This document shows, piece after piece, positions 7,094 to 15,085 of a DNA stretch of 50,554 nucleotides. Positions within the stretch are counted from its first letter, which is position 1; the number at the start of each line of letters is the position of its first letter. Location: contig CANSSJ010000008.1 of NCBI GenBank assembly GCA_947649625.1, forward strand, positions 1-50,554, given 5' to 3'. The translations under genes were made by a program, and so were the position numbers. The DNA comes from an uncultured Bacillota bacterium. Lineage in GTDB: Bacteria; Bacillota; Clostridia; Oscillospirales; Oscillospiraceae. The notes under the pieces were generated by a model that was given only the letters and a program-made list of their open reading frames with translations, was not told where the DNA came from and did not search any database.

Positions 7094-8206
7094 TTATTTG
7101 CGGTACTGTGCCACAATGGCCTCCAACTCAGCCCAGCGGGCCTCCATATCGGCCACCAGCTTGAACTGGGTGCGGCAGCGGTCCAGATTGTGCTTCTCCC
7201 GGGAGATGTGGAAATACTCGTCCCCCACCAGATAGTCGGTGAGGAAGCGGATCCCGCACTCCAGGGTCATCAGTTTGGCCCCCCAGGGGAGCATGGCGAT
7301 CTCCTCATTGGTGAGGGAGCCGCCGGTTCCCTCCAAAAAGGCTTTGGTGTAGACGGCGAAAAGGTCCACATCCAGGCTGACCTTGGACAGGTCGGTCTCG
7401 TCCTCGGCGCAGTGGTTGGCCCCGAAGCGGATGGAGTCGCCGAAGTCGTAGAGCACCAGGCCGGGCATCACAGTGTCCAGGTCGATGATGCACATGCCCT
7501 CGCCGGTCTTGTCGTCCATGAGGACGTTGTTCAGCTTGGTGTCGTTGTGGGTGACCCGCAGGGGCAGCTTCCCCTCCCGCATGGCGTTCAGGGCCACCGA
7601 GCAGTCGGCCTCCCGGGCCAGGACGAAGTCGATCTCCGGCTGGCAGTCCCTGGCCCGGCCCAGTTTGTCCTCCGCCACGGCGGCCTTGAATTTGGCCAGA
7701 CGGTCCTCGGTGTCGTGGAAGTGGGGGATGGTCTCGTACAGGGTGTCGGCGGGGTAGTCCGCCAGCAGCCGCTGGAACCGGCCGAAGGCCCGGCCGGAGG
7801 CGGCGAAGAGCTCCGGGGTGTCCGCCGCCTGGTGGCAAATTGTGCCCTCCACAAAGGGGTACAGCCGCCAGGCGCCCCCCTGGCTGTCGGTGTAGTAGTC
7901 CTGGCCGTTCCTGGGCCGGATGACCTCCATGGCCTCCCGGCTGCGGTCGCCGCCGTGGGCCTTGATCTGCTCACCCAGAAAATCGGTGACGCCGATGATG
8001 TTCTCCATCAGCTGGTCGGGGTGCTTGAAGGCGGCGGCGCTCATCCGCTGGAGGATGAAGCGGCGGCAGCAGCGGTCCTCGGGCTGGGTGTGGACCACAA
8101 AGGTGTCGTTGATGTGGCCGCAGCCGTAGCGGATGGCCCCCACCACGGGAGCGCCGAAGTCAAAGGCCCCCAGTACCTCCTGGAGGGTCTGTTCAGCCTG
8201 AACCAT
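7094..8206 (-). CDS. APH-fold sugar kinase, NahK-like (N-acetylhexosamine 1-kinase candidate)
   Basis: A 370-residue phosphotransferase. THNDTKLNNVL (219-229) is the Brenner catalytic loop, and IDLDTVMPGLVLYDFGDSIR (241-260) holds the metal-binding Asp. The N-terminal IRYGCGHINDTFVV is the nucleotide loop. This arrangement, especially DLDTVMPG and YDFGD, resembles NahK, which phosphorylates the anomeric position of GlcNAc/GalNAc. It starts 3 nt after a sugar-phosphate nucleotidyltransferase, with galE upstream. That reproduces the kinase, uridylyltransferase and epimerase logic of the bifidobacterial lacto-/galacto-N-biose pathway, and supports salvage of hexosamines from mucin or glycans. 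The substrate is inferred from context, not shown. Confidence 0.8.
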   Translation of the reverse strand: MVQAEQTLQEVLGAFDFGAPVVGAIRYGCGHINDTFVVHTQPEDRCCRRFILQRMSAAAFKHPDQLMENIIGVTDFLGEQIKAHGGDRSREAMEVIRPRNGQDYYTDSQGGAWRLYPFVEGTICHQAADTPELFAASGRAFGRFQRLLADYPADTLYETIPHFHDTEDRLAKFKAAVAEDKLGRARDCQPEIDFVLAREADCSVALNAMREGKLPLRVTHNDTKLNNVLMDDKTGEGMCIIDLDTVMPGLVLYDFGDSIRFGANHCAEDETDLSKVSLDVDLFAVYTKAFLEGTGGSLTNEEIAMLPWGAKLMTLECGIRFLTDYLVGDEYFHISREKHNLDRCRTQFKLVADMEARWAELEAIVAQYRK

Positions 8207-8209
8207 GGC

Positions 8210-9130
8210 TCACACCTCCCATAGCCGGTCGGGGTAGAGCCCGGCGGCCGTCTTCTCGGTGATGGCGGCGGTGACGGTGGGCTTGTCCTCCCGGTAGGTG
8301 ACGCCGTACCACTTGTCCTCGCTGCGCAGTACCTTCACCCGGGCCTTGCCCTCGTCGATGAGCTGGCTGACCACGGTGGGCAGGAAATACTCCCCCTTCT
8401 CCGGGTTTTCCGCCAGGGCCTTGTCCAAAAAGGCGGGGAACCGGGCCAGGGCCTCGTCCAGAAAGCTGCGGGTGAAGCCCCACATGTTCATGGACACAAT
8501 GGTGTCACCGGGCAGGTCAGTCCAGGTCTGGCCGTCGTCCTCGGTGTAGCGGGGGGGCTCCCCCTTCTCGATCTTGGTGCGCTCGGTCACCTGGGTGAGG
8601 TAGTGGTCCGCCGTCTCCTCGCAGACGCCCCGGGCCACGGTGCCGTTCTCGGTGACGGTGTTCTTCAGCAGGTAGCCCACCATGACGTACTCGTATACGT
8701 CCCCGTCCTCGTGGGCGGATAAGTAGCTGTAGATCTCCTGGAAGGCCTCGGGGCCGTAGTAGTCGTCGGCGTTGATGATGGCAAAGGGGCCGTCCACCAG
8801 CTTCCGGACGGACAGGGCGGCGTGGGCGGTGCCCCAGGGCTTGGTGCGGCTGGCAGGGACGGCGTACCCCTCGGGCAGGTCCTCCTTCAGCTGATAGGCG
8901 TACTTCACGTCCATCACCCTGGACACCCGGTCGCCGATGGCGGCCTTGAAGTCGGCCTCGATCTCCGGCTTGATGACGAAGACTACCGTCTCAAAGCCGG
9001 CGCGGCGTGCGTCGTAGATGGAGTAGTCGATGATGAGCTGGCCGTGGTTGCCCACCGGGTCCAGCTGCTTGAGTCCGCCGTAACGGCTGCCCATGCCGGC
9101 GGCCATGATGACTAAAACAGGCTTGTTCAT
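8210..9130 (-). CDS. sugar-1-phosphate nucleotidyltransferase family protein
   Basis: Expected to join a sugar 1-phosphate to an NTP, giving a nucleotide sugar and pyrophosphate. The 306-residue protein begins VLVIMAAGMGSRYGGLKQL, the G-x-G-x-R nucleotide-binding loop followed by the catalytic Lys. It contains INADDYYG (about 118-125), the metal-binding Asp motif, and the later SMNMWGF and KWYGVTYREDKP segments. It differs from GalU by its short insertion pattern and extended Trp/Gly-rich C-terminus, a type often linked to NahK-like kinases. It lies between galE and the kinase in one operon. The base and sugar are not deducible; UDP-N-acetylhexosamine formation is the best guess. Confidence 0.83.
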   Translation of the reverse strand: MNKPVLVIMAAGMGSRYGGLKQLDPVGNHGQLIIDYSIYDARRAGFETVVFVIKPEIEADFKAAIGDRVSRVMDVKYAYQLKEDLPEGYAVPASRTKPWGTAHAALSVRKLVDGPFAIINADDYYGPEAFQEIYSYLSAHEDGDVYEYVMVGYLLKNTVTENGTVARGVCEETADHYLTQVTERTKIEKGEPPRYTEDDGQTWTDLPGDTIVSMNMWGFTRSFLDEALARFPAFLDKALAENPEKGEYFLPTVVSQLIDEGKARVKVLRSEDKWYGVTYREDKPTVTAAITEKTAAGLYPDRLWEV

Positions 9131-9159
9131 TGTTGTCCTCCTTATTTATTTGTCTCCCC

Positions 9160-9238
9160 TGTAGGGGCCGCCGCCTTCGGCGGCCCGTTTTACAACATTT
9201 TGCTGGATGGCGGGCCGCCCAGGGGGGCGGCCCCTACA
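9160..9238. repeat. palindromic MITE-like repeat, TGTAGGGGCC subtype
   Basis: A 79-bp element bounded by perfect 13-bp inverted ends, TGTAGGGGCCGCC (9160-9172) and GGCGGCCCCTACA (9226-9238). It has a second internal GC-rich palindrome on the left. It lies between galE and the nucleotidyltransferase gene. Related TGTAGGG...CCCTACA elements occur at 17733, 25184 and 33419. Confidence 0.8.
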
Positions 9239-9243
9239 TAATT

Positions 9244-10263
9244 TTACCCCTTATACCCGTTGGGGTTCTGAGACTGCCACTTCCAGGAGGAGGCGCACAT
9301 CTCCTCGATGCCCAGCTGGGCCTCCCAGCCCAGCTCCTCCCGGGCCTTGGCGGGGTCGGCGTAGCAGGCGGCGATGTCGCCGGGGCGGCGGGCCTCGATG
9401 ACGTAGGGCAGCTCGTGGCCGCAGGCCTTCTCATAGGCGTGGACCACGTCCAGCACGGAGTAGCCGTTGCCGGTGCCCAGGTTGCACACGAACAGGCCGC
9501 AGTTGGTCTCCAGCTTTTTCAGGGCGGCCACGTGGCCCTTTGCCAGGTCCACCACGTGGATATAGTCCCGCACGCCGGTGCCGTCGGGGGTGTTGTAGTC
9601 GTTTCCGAACACGTGGACCTTCTCCAGCTGGCCCACGGCCACCTTGGCGATGTAGGGCACCAGGTTGTTGGGGATGCCATTGGGGTCCTCGCCGATGGTG
9701 CCGGACTCGTGGGCGCCGATGGGGTTGAAGTACCGCAGGAGAGCCACGTTCAGCTCTTTGTCTGCGGCGCAGATGTCCATGAGCATCTTCTCCTGGAAGA
9801 GCTTGGAGGTGCCGTAGGGGTTGGTGGTGCCGCCGGTGGGGAAGTCCTCCCGGATGGGCACGGTGGCCGGGTCGCCGTACACCGTGGCGGAGGAAGAGAA
9901 GACGAAATTCTTCACCCCGTGGCGGCGCATGGCCTGGAGCAGGTAGAGGGTGCTGATCAGGTTATTGGAATAGTACTCCAGGGGCTTGGATACACTCTCG
10001 CCCACCGCCTTCAGGCCGGCGAAGTGGATGACCGCGTCGATGCCGGGGTGCTGGGCGAAGAGGGCTTCCACCTCGTCCTCATGGCACAGCTCCGTCTTGA
10101 CAAATGGGATGGTCTTCCCCACGATCTTCTCCACCCGGCGGAGGGCCTCCTCGCTGGAATTGTACAGATTATCCGCCACCACGATGTCGTACCCCGCCTG
10201 GATGAGCTCCACGCAGGTATGGCTGCCGATGTAGCCGGCGCCGCCGCAAACAAGAATGGACAT
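9244..10263 (-). CDS. galE: UDP-glucose 4-epimerase
   Basis: Interconverts UDP-glucose with UDP-galactose (and often UDP-GlcNAc with UDP-GalNAc). The 339-residue SDR protein has GGAGYIGSH (7-15) for NAD, the catalytic SSS at 123-125 and Tyr150/Lys154 in NPYGTSK. RRPGDIAACYADPAKA near residue 293 is also GalE-typical. The start is the ATG at 10261-10263 after AGGAGCGG. A longer in-frame extension upstream lacks a ribosome site and runs into a terminator. It heads the operon with the nucleotidyltransferase and NahK-like kinase, a palindromic repeat separating it from the next gene. Confidence 0.95.
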   Translation of the reverse strand: MSILVCGGAGYIGSHTCVELIQAGYDIVVADNLYNSSEEALRRVEKIVGKTIPFVKTELCHEDEVEALFAQHPGIDAVIHFAGLKAVGESVSKPLEYYSNNLISTLYLLQAMRRHGVKNFVFSSSATVYGDPATVPIREDFPTGGTTNPYGTSKLFQEKMLMDICAADKELNVALLRYFNPIGAHESGTIGEDPNGIPNNLVPYIAKVAVGQLEKVHVFGNDYNTPDGTGVRDYIHVVDLAKGHVAALKKLETNCGLFVCNLGTGNGYSVLDVVHAYEKACGHELPYVIEARRPGDIAACYADPAKAREELGWEAQLGIEEMCASSWKWQSQNPNGYKG

Positions 10264-10391
10264 AACAACCGCTCCTTTTTTTGATATTGATTGTATTGTA
10301 CCGCAAAGCAGGGAAAAAGAAAATAGATTTTTAACTGTTTCTCTGGAAAATCGTACGCACTTTGTACTATGGCTCCACATTTTCAGGAGGC

Positions 10392-10422
10392 AAAAACGAG
10401 GCGGCTCGCTGAGAGCCGCCCC
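10392..10422 (-). terminator. terminator of agcS
   Basis: GGGGCGGCTC/GAGCCGCCTC with a TCAGC loop, followed on the minus strand by GTTTTTGCC. It lies between agcS and galE. Confidence 0.8.
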
Positions 10423-10439
10423 GTTCACCGGAGAAGATT

Positions 10440-11885
10440 TTAGTTCCAGAAGTCGGTTTTTTCTTTCAGACCGATGGAAGCCGCCTTGAAGGCGGGGTCC
10501 TTGCCGGCGGCACGCTGGTCGGTGTAGTCCTTCAGGGCCTTCATGGCGGTGCCGCCCAGGATGACGATAACGGGCAGGTTGATGATGGCCATAAAGCCCA
10601 TGAGCACATCGGCAATGTCCCAAACCAGGCCGAACTCCAGCTGAGCGCCCACGAACACCAGCAGGACAGCGACGATGTTGAAGATGGTCTTGCCGGTCTT
10701 GCCCACCTTGCGGCCGGCGATGTAGTTCATGCAGCCCTCGCAGTAATACAGGTTGCCCAGCAGGGTGGTGAAGGCGAAGAGCAGCAGGGCAAAGGTGATG
10801 AAGTAGGGGCCCACGCTGCCGAAGGTGTCGGCCAGGGCGGCCTGGACAAAGGGGGCGCCCTTCAGCTCCTCGGAGGGGACGATGCCGGTGGACAGGGCCA
10901 TGAGGGCGGTGGCGGTGCAGATGAGGATGGTGTCGATGAAGACGGACAGCATCTGGACCAGGCCCTGCTTCACGGGGTGGGATACGTCGGCCGCGGCGGC
11001 GGCGTTGGGGGCGGAGCCGATACCGGCCTCGTTGGAGTACAGGCCGCGCTTGATGCCGTGCATCACGCAGGAGCCCATGAAACCGCCGAAGATGGCCTGG
11101 AAATCAAAGGCGCTGACAAAGATATGGCCCAGGACGGCGGGGATATTGGTGATGTTCAGGATGACCACCACCAGGGCCACCAGGATGTAGATAACGCCCA
11201 TCACGGGGACCATCACGCCGGTGACCTTGACAATGCGCTTGCCGCCGCCAAAGACACAGATGCCTACCAGGACGGCCAGGATGGCGGCGCCCACCAGGGC
11301 GACCACGCTGAACTCCTTGCCGAACAGGACGATGCTCCCGGCGGCCTCATAGAAGGAATAGCTGGTGAAGCTGTCCATCAGGTTGAAGGAGCAGACCATA
11401 TTGAAGCCGCCGGCGTAGGTGGCGATGAGGATAACGGCGAAGATGACGCCCAAGGTCCGGCTGTGGAGGGCTGCCTCGATGTAGTAGGACGGGCCGCCGT
11501 AGCTGCCGCCCTCAGGGTCGCGCTTCTTGTAAATCTGGGCCAGGGTGCTCTCCACAAAGGCGGAGGCCCCGCCGATGATGGCGATGAGCCACATCCAGAA
11601 CACCGCGCCGTAGCCGCCGGAGGCAATGGCGGTGGCCACGCCTACGATGTTGCCGGTGCCCACGCGGCTGGCGGTGGACACCATCAGCGCCTGGAAGGCG
11701 GAGACGGAGTTGCTGTCCTTGGGCTTCTCGCTCACCACCCGGATGGACTCGGGCAACAGCCGCAGCTGGACCAGCTTGCCCCGGAAGGTGAAGTACAGGC
11801 CCACGGCCAGCAGCATGATAATCAGGATATAGCTGTACATCCAGCCGCTGATCATGCCAACCAAACTTGCGAATGCGTCTAACAT
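10440..11885 (-). CDS. agcS: alanine/glycine:cation (sodium) symporter, AgcS/AlsT family
   Basis: A 481-residue inner-membrane amino-acid symporter with about eleven membrane segments. Hallmarks include VSTASRVGTGNIVGVATAIA (about 80-100), the conserved GTGNIxG sodium/substrate loop, and GGPSYYIE. Near residue 280, GIKRGLYSNEAGIGSAPNAAA is the family signature. It probably imports alanine, glycine or a related small amino acid with Na+. The ATG at 11883-11885 follows GAGAGGGG; a longer reading frame upstream lacks support and crosses the leader hairpins. It is monocistronic, with a structured leader of about 120 nt. Confidence 0.93.
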   Translation of the reverse strand: MLDAFASLVGMISGWMYSYILIIMLLAVGLYFTFRGKLVQLRLLPESIRVVSEKPKDSNSVSAFQALMVSTASRVGTGNIVGVATAIASGGYGAVFWMWLIAIIGGASAFVESTLAQIYKKRDPEGGSYGGPSYYIEAALHSRTLGVIFAVILIATYAGGFNMVCSFNLMDSFTSYSFYEAAGSIVLFGKEFSVVALVGAAILAVLVGICVFGGGKRIVKVTGVMVPVMGVIYILVALVVVILNITNIPAVLGHIFVSAFDFQAIFGGFMGSCVMHGIKRGLYSNEAGIGSAPNAAAAADVSHPVKQGLVQMLSVFIDTILICTATALMALSTGIVPSEELKGAPFVQAALADTFGSVGPYFITFALLLFAFTTLLGNLYYCEGCMNYIAGRKVGKTGKTIFNIVAVLLVFVGAQLEFGLVWDIADVLMGFMAIINLPVIVILGGTAMKALKDYTDQRAAGKDPAFKAASIGLKEKTDFWN

Positions 11886-11945
11886 AACAGATTTCCCCTC
11901 TCTCTTGATTCGCCGCCTTCGGCCCGCCGTGGATAAGAACCCATC

Positions 11946-11994
11946 GCGGGGGCGCATGTCACACGCCCCCGCACGTTTCATGGATGAAACGTGC
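11946..11994 (-). promoter_or_regulatory. structured agcS leader with two adjoining hairpins
   Basis: Two strong stems lie in the untranslated leader: GCACGTTTCA/TGAAACGTGC (10 bp, tetraloop, 11971-11994) and GCGGGGGCG/CGCCCCCGC (9 bp, 11946-11972). They share two bases, so full formation of both competes. No glycine riboswitch blocks were found. A cis-regulatory role is inferred from structure alone. Confidence 0.45.
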
Positions 11995-12013
11995 CTGAGG
12001 CGGCCTCGTTCGC

Positions 12014-12041
12014 ATTATAGCACAAAACCTCCCGTTTGAAT
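12014..12041 (-). promoter_or_regulatory. agcS promoter
   Basis: Extended -10 TGC-TATAAT (TATAAT at 12014-12019 on the minus strand) with a weak ATTCAA -35 at 16 bp. Confidence 0.6.
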
Positions 12042-12090
12042 AGCCCCAATATTATATTTTTCGCACAAAACTGTAATATTTACTTTTCCC

Positions 12091-12119
12091 TTGCATATCA
12101 GGCCGCTATCCTGTATAAT
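12091..12119 (+). promoter_or_regulatory. promoter of ECF S component and coaX
   Basis: TTGCAT (12091-12096) and TATAAT (12114-12119), 17 bp apart. The leader contains an AGAGGGCG/CGCCCTCT stem. Confidence 0.75.
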
Positions 12120-12206
12120 GCGGCTGAGAGGGCGGGCACGTCCTCGCCCTCTTAAATATTGCGCTGCATCCGTATTCAGGCGGAGCGGCAGCAGGAGGTA
12201 ATTTTT

Positions 12207-12854
12207 ATGAAAACCCGTAAGCACGACACCCGCTGGCTGGTTGGAGTCGCCCTGTTCGTGGCGCTCCAGCTGGTCCTCCAGTTCACCGGCATCGGCCTGA
12301 TCCCCCTCCCCTTCATCAAGGCCACCACCCTGCATATCCCGGTTATCATTGGCGCGGTGGTCCTGGGCCCTCTGGCGGGAGCTGTCCTGGGCGGCGTATT
12401 CGGCCTGTGCTCCATGTGGACCAACACTGTGGCGTCCAGTGCCCTGTCCTTCGCCTTTTCCCCGGTGCTGGGCGCTGAGCTGGGCGGCGCGGCCGGAGCG
12501 CTGAAAGCCGTCTGGATCGCGTTCGGCTGCCGCGTGATGATCGGCATTGTGGCCGGCTGGCTGTGGATCGGGCTGAAAAAACTCAAGGTCAACGACTTCG
12601 CCGCCCTGCCCGTCGTGGGTGTGGTGGGAGCCATGACCAACACCGTGCTGGTCATGGGCAGCATCTATTTTCTTCTGCGTCCTGAGTATGCCGCGCTGAA
12701 GAGCGCACCGCTGGACGCGGTGCTGGGGCTGATCATGGGGGTGGTCGGCACCTCCGGCGTGGCGGAGGCCATCGCCGCCGCCGTTCTGGTCACCGCCATC
12801 GGCAAGGCGCTGCTCCATGTGCCCGCCTTCCAGTCCAGGCCTCAGCTGGGATAA
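12207..12854 (+). CDS. ECF transporter S component, probable pantothenate specificity
   Basis: A 215-residue substrate-binding membrane protein of an energy-coupling-factor importer. About six hydrophobic segments are visible, with the N-terminal LVGVALFVALQLVLQFTGIG and the LGPLAGAVLGGVFGLCSMW loop typical of S components. The gene is directly followed (22 nt) by coaX, which phosphorylates pantothenate. The LPFIKATTLHIPVIIGAVVLGP region also fits the PanT group, so pantothenate is the likely ligand. The EcfA/EcfT partners are not in the window and are usually shared. The start at 12207 follows AGGAGG. Confidence 0.82.
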   Translation: MKTRKHDTRWLVGVALFVALQLVLQFTGIGLIPLPFIKATTLHIPVIIGAVVLGPLAGAVLGGVFGLCSMWTNTVASSALSFAFSPVLGAELGGAAGALKAVWIAFGCRVMIGIVAGWLWIGLKKLKVNDFAALPVVGVVGAMTNTVLVMGSIYFLLRPEYAALKSAPLDAVLGLIMGVVGTSGVAEAIAAAVLVTAIGKALLHVPAFQSRPQLG

Positions 12855-12876
12855 TTTTCAGAAATCAGGTGAGCTT

Positions 12877-13647
12877 ATGCTCCTGGCAATCGACATCGGC
12901 AACACCAACATCGTCATCGGCGGGATTGACAACGGCAAAATCGCCTTTGAGGCCCGCATCGCCACCGACCGCATCAAGACCTCCGACCAGTACGGGGCGG
13001 AGATCAAAAGTATGCTCAGCCTCTTCGACGTCAAGCCCCGTGACGTGGCCGACTGCATCATCTCCTCGGTGGTGCCGCCGGTGTTCAACTCGGTGCGCAC
13101 CGGGGTGATGAAGGTCACAGGCAAAACTCCCATGGTGGTAGGGCCGGGCCTGAAAACCGGGCTGAATATCCAGATGGACAACCCCTCCCAGGTGGGCAGC
13201 GACCGGATCGTCATCGCCGTGGCCGCCCTGGCGGAATATGAGCCTCCCCTCACCCTGCTGGACCTGGGCACCGCCACCACCATCGAGGTGGTTGGGAAAG
13301 GGAGCACCTATCTGGGGGGCTGCATCATCCCGGGGGTGCGCATCTCCCTGGAGGCCCTCACCTCCCGCACCGCCCAGCTGCCCGGCATCAGTCTGGACCG
13401 GCCCAAAAAGGTCATCGGCAAAAATACCGTGGACTGTATGCGCAGCGGCATCATGTACGGCACCGCCGCCATGCTGGACGGGATGCTGGACCGGGTGGAG
13501 GAGGAGCTGGGCTTTTCCACCACCGTCGTCGCCACCGGGGGAATGGCCCAGTTCATCGCCCCCCTGTGCCGCCGGGAGATACGCCTGGAGCGGGACCTGC
13601 TCCTCAAGGGACTGAATATCATCTACCAAAAGAACAAAAAGCCTTGA
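12877..13647 (+). CDS. coaX: type III pantothenate kinase
   Basis: Phosphorylates pantothenate, the first step of coenzyme A synthesis. The 256-residue ASKHA-fold protein starts MLLAIDIGNTNIVIG, with the DIGNTN phosphate loop at 6-11. It has GSDRIV (about 108-113), LLDLGTATT (second phosphate motif, Asp near 126) and GCIIPGVRIS, all type III hallmarks. It is insensitive to CoA feedback in characterised members. The start at 12877 follows CAGGTGAG. The stop codon overlaps the -35 box of the next promoter. It is co-transcribed with the upstream pantothenate S component. Confidence 0.95.
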   Translation: MLLAIDIGNTNIVIGGIDNGKIAFEARIATDRIKTSDQYGAEIKSMLSLFDVKPRDVADCIISSVVPPVFNSVRTGVMKVTGKTPMVVGPGLKTGLNIQMDNPSQVGSDRIVIAVAALAEYEPPLTLLDLGTATTIEVVGKGSTYLGGCIIPGVRISLEALTSRTAQLPGISLDRPKKVIGKNTVDCMRSGIMYGTAAMLDGMLDRVEEELGFSTTVVATGGMAQFIAPLCRREIRLERDLLLKGLNIIYQKNKKP

Positions 13648-13672
13648 CAATCCCCCCTGTTTTGCGTATAAT
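13644..13672 (+). promoter_or_regulatory. promoter of T-box/valS operon
   Basis: Perfect TTGACA (13644-13649) and TATAAT (13667-13672) with a 17-bp spacer. The -35 overlaps the coaX stop codon. Confidence 0.92.
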
Positions 13673-13681
13673 TGACCGAAC

Positions 13682-13914
13682 AAAGGCGATACGGAAGAGG
13701 AGTATCCAATTTTCGGGCGCACAGAGAGGGGACGGACGGTGCAAGTTCCCCGCCCGGATTGGGGAAGGTGGCTTCCGTGCCCTGGCGCCCAACTGACAGT
13801 AAGCGCCGGCGGGACTTCCCGTTACAGAAGGCAGAGCGTCCCCGCTTTGGGGAAATTCAGGTGGTACCGCGGTTTATGATCGCCCTGAGCCGGTTCGGCT
13901 CAGGGCGTTTTTTG
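13682..13914 (+). promoter_or_regulatory. T-box leader, probably valine-specific, with terminator
   Basis: Contains the T-box AAATTCAGGTGGTACCGCGG (13853-13872), Stem I elements GGAAGAGGAGTA and AGAGAGG with GGTGCAAG, and a terminator CGCCCTGAGCC/GGCTCAGGGCG plus six T (13881-13913). Stem I can close through GGCG (13685-13688) with CGCC near 13795. In my hand alignment the specifier falls at GTG (13777-13779), a valine codon, agreeing with valS downstream. The specifier call is tentative; the T-box itself is certain. Uncharged tRNA should favour antitermination. Confidence 0.93.
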
Positions 13915-13925
13915 TGAGGTGCAAT

Positions 13926-14435
13926 ATGTTCATCATTCAGACGGAGATCAACCGGAAAAGCATGACTGCGCTGGCCCGGATCACCCGCAGGACGCTGCGC
14001 CGGGGCCGGAACGGCCCGGTGCGGATGCTGGCCTGGTTCATTGTCGTCCTGGAGCTGTTTTTGACATTCATCTACATCCGGGCCGGGGCGGGGGGCTGGC
14101 TGGTCAACGTACTGCTGGCCTGCATCATGCTGGCCTGCATCCTGGGGGAGGACTATGTAAACGGCGCCATCGGCCTGCGGCAGATCCTCCCGACCAGCCG
14201 GACGGTCAACGCCACCTTCAAGGAGGACGGCTACGTCCACCGGACCCAGGCCGGAGAGAGCTGGTGGCCCTACCGGCAGATCAGGGCCGTTGTGGAGAGC
14301 CGGGACCACTTCGCCTTCCTCCTGGACAGGACCCACGGGCAGATCTACGATAAAAACGGCTTTACCTGGGGCAAGCCCGACGAGTTCCGGGAGTTTATCC
14401 AGCGAAAAACCGGGCTGAAAATCCAAAAGGTCTGA
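13926..14435 (+). CDS. two-segment membrane protein with YcxB-like C-terminal domain
   Basis: A 169-residue protein. A basic N-terminus is followed by two membrane segments, LAWFIVVLELFLTFIYI and GWLVNVLLACIMLACIL (about 35-80). The soluble C-terminal half, with NATFKEDGYVHRTQAGESWW and a W-PYRQI pattern followed by EFREFIQRKTG, resembles YcxB-like domains. The ATG at 13926 is preferred (GAGGTG five bases upstream); a GTG twelve bases earlier lies in the terminator tail. It is the first gene after the T-box, so it is under the same amino-acid control as valS. Function unknown. Confidence 0.7.
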   Translation: MFIIQTEINRKSMTALARITRRTLRRGRNGPVRMLAWFIVVLELFLTFIYIRAGAGGWLVNVLLACIMLACILGEDYVNGAIGLRQILPTSRTVNATFKEDGYVHRTQAGESWWPYRQIRAVVESRDHFAFLLDRTHGQIYDKNGFTWGKPDEFREFIQRKTGLKIQKV

Positions 14436-14452
14436 TTGAGGAGGTGTCCCTG

Positions 14453-15085
14453 ATGCAAGATAAAACAAAAAAGCCTCTGGTTTTCCGGGGGACGGTGGAC
14501 CAGCTGGAGGAGGCGGGCGATTACCTGATCCTGCTCAGCTACGTCCGGTCGGTGCGCCGGGGCCGGATCATGGGCCCGCTGGTGACCATCTTCCTGGCCA
14601 TGGCGGTGATGGTCCAGTTCCGCAAGGGCAACTCGGCCATGACCTTCGTTTATCTGATCCTGGCCCTCTACGTGGGTCTGACCATCATGCGCAAGACCAC
14701 CGGGGGCGACCCGGCAGCCTCGGTGAAGGCCAACCGGGCGTCCCGGGAGGCCGCCCGGGCCGCCGGCAAGTACAACGGCGAGTTGCCCTTCCGCATCGTG
14801 CTGGACCAGGGCCAATGCCGGGTGTACTTCGGCGACAGCGAGCAGCCCAGCCAGATCTTCGACTGCAAAAAATTCCGCTCGGCGGTGGAGTGCGACGAGA
14901 TCGTCTGGCTCACCGGCAAGCGGGGGCTGGGCCTGCCCCTGCCCAAGGCCCAGCTGGTGGACGCCTCCCCCGGCGACCTGCGCCGGTGGCTGAAGCCCTA
15001 CGCCGCCATCTGGAGTATGAGCCATATCCCCGATAAGCTGAAGGAATCCATTAATCAGACTGAAAATAAGGAGAAATCTGTATGA
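14453..15085 (+). CDS. two-segment membrane protein, YcxB-like, second copy
   Basis: A 210-residue protein with the layout of its neighbour: two membrane segments near residues 38-80 ([17 protein letters not shown] and [17 protein letters not shown]), then a soluble domain with [17 protein letters not shown] and a [14 protein letters not shown] strand. The similarity in topology suggests an old duplication. The ATG at 14453 follows GAGGAGG. It overlaps valS by four bases (ATGA), so translation is coupled. Its place between a T-box and valS is not a known arrangement to me. Function unknown. Confidence 0.7.
   Translation: MQDKTKKPLVFRGTVDQLEEAGDYLILLSYVRSVRRGRIMGPLVTIFLAMAVMVQFRKGNSAMTFVYLILALYVGLTIMRKTTGGDPAASVKANRASREAARAAGKYNGELPFRIVLDQGQCRVYFGDSEQPSQIFDCKKFRSAVECDEIVWLTGKRGLGLPLPKAQLVDASPGDLRRWLKPYAAIWSMSHIPDKLKESINQTENKEKSV

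Noticed and set aside
10440..11981. N-terminal extension of agcS, and similar long starts for galE, groES and fecE-type ATPase
   Set aside because: The extensions run through leader hairpins, the CIRCE element or neighbouring genes and lack ribosome sites; the internal ATGs match family N-termini.
11886..12010. Glycine riboswitch before agcS
   Set aside because: GCCGAAGGCGGC resembles the 3' motif, but the GGAGAG blocks and tandem aptamer layout are absent.
12114..12206. TPP riboswitch-like CTGAGA in the leader of the ECF S component
   Set aside because: Only the CTGAGA hexamer matches. The second TPP block (ACCTGATCTGG) and the overall fold are missing.
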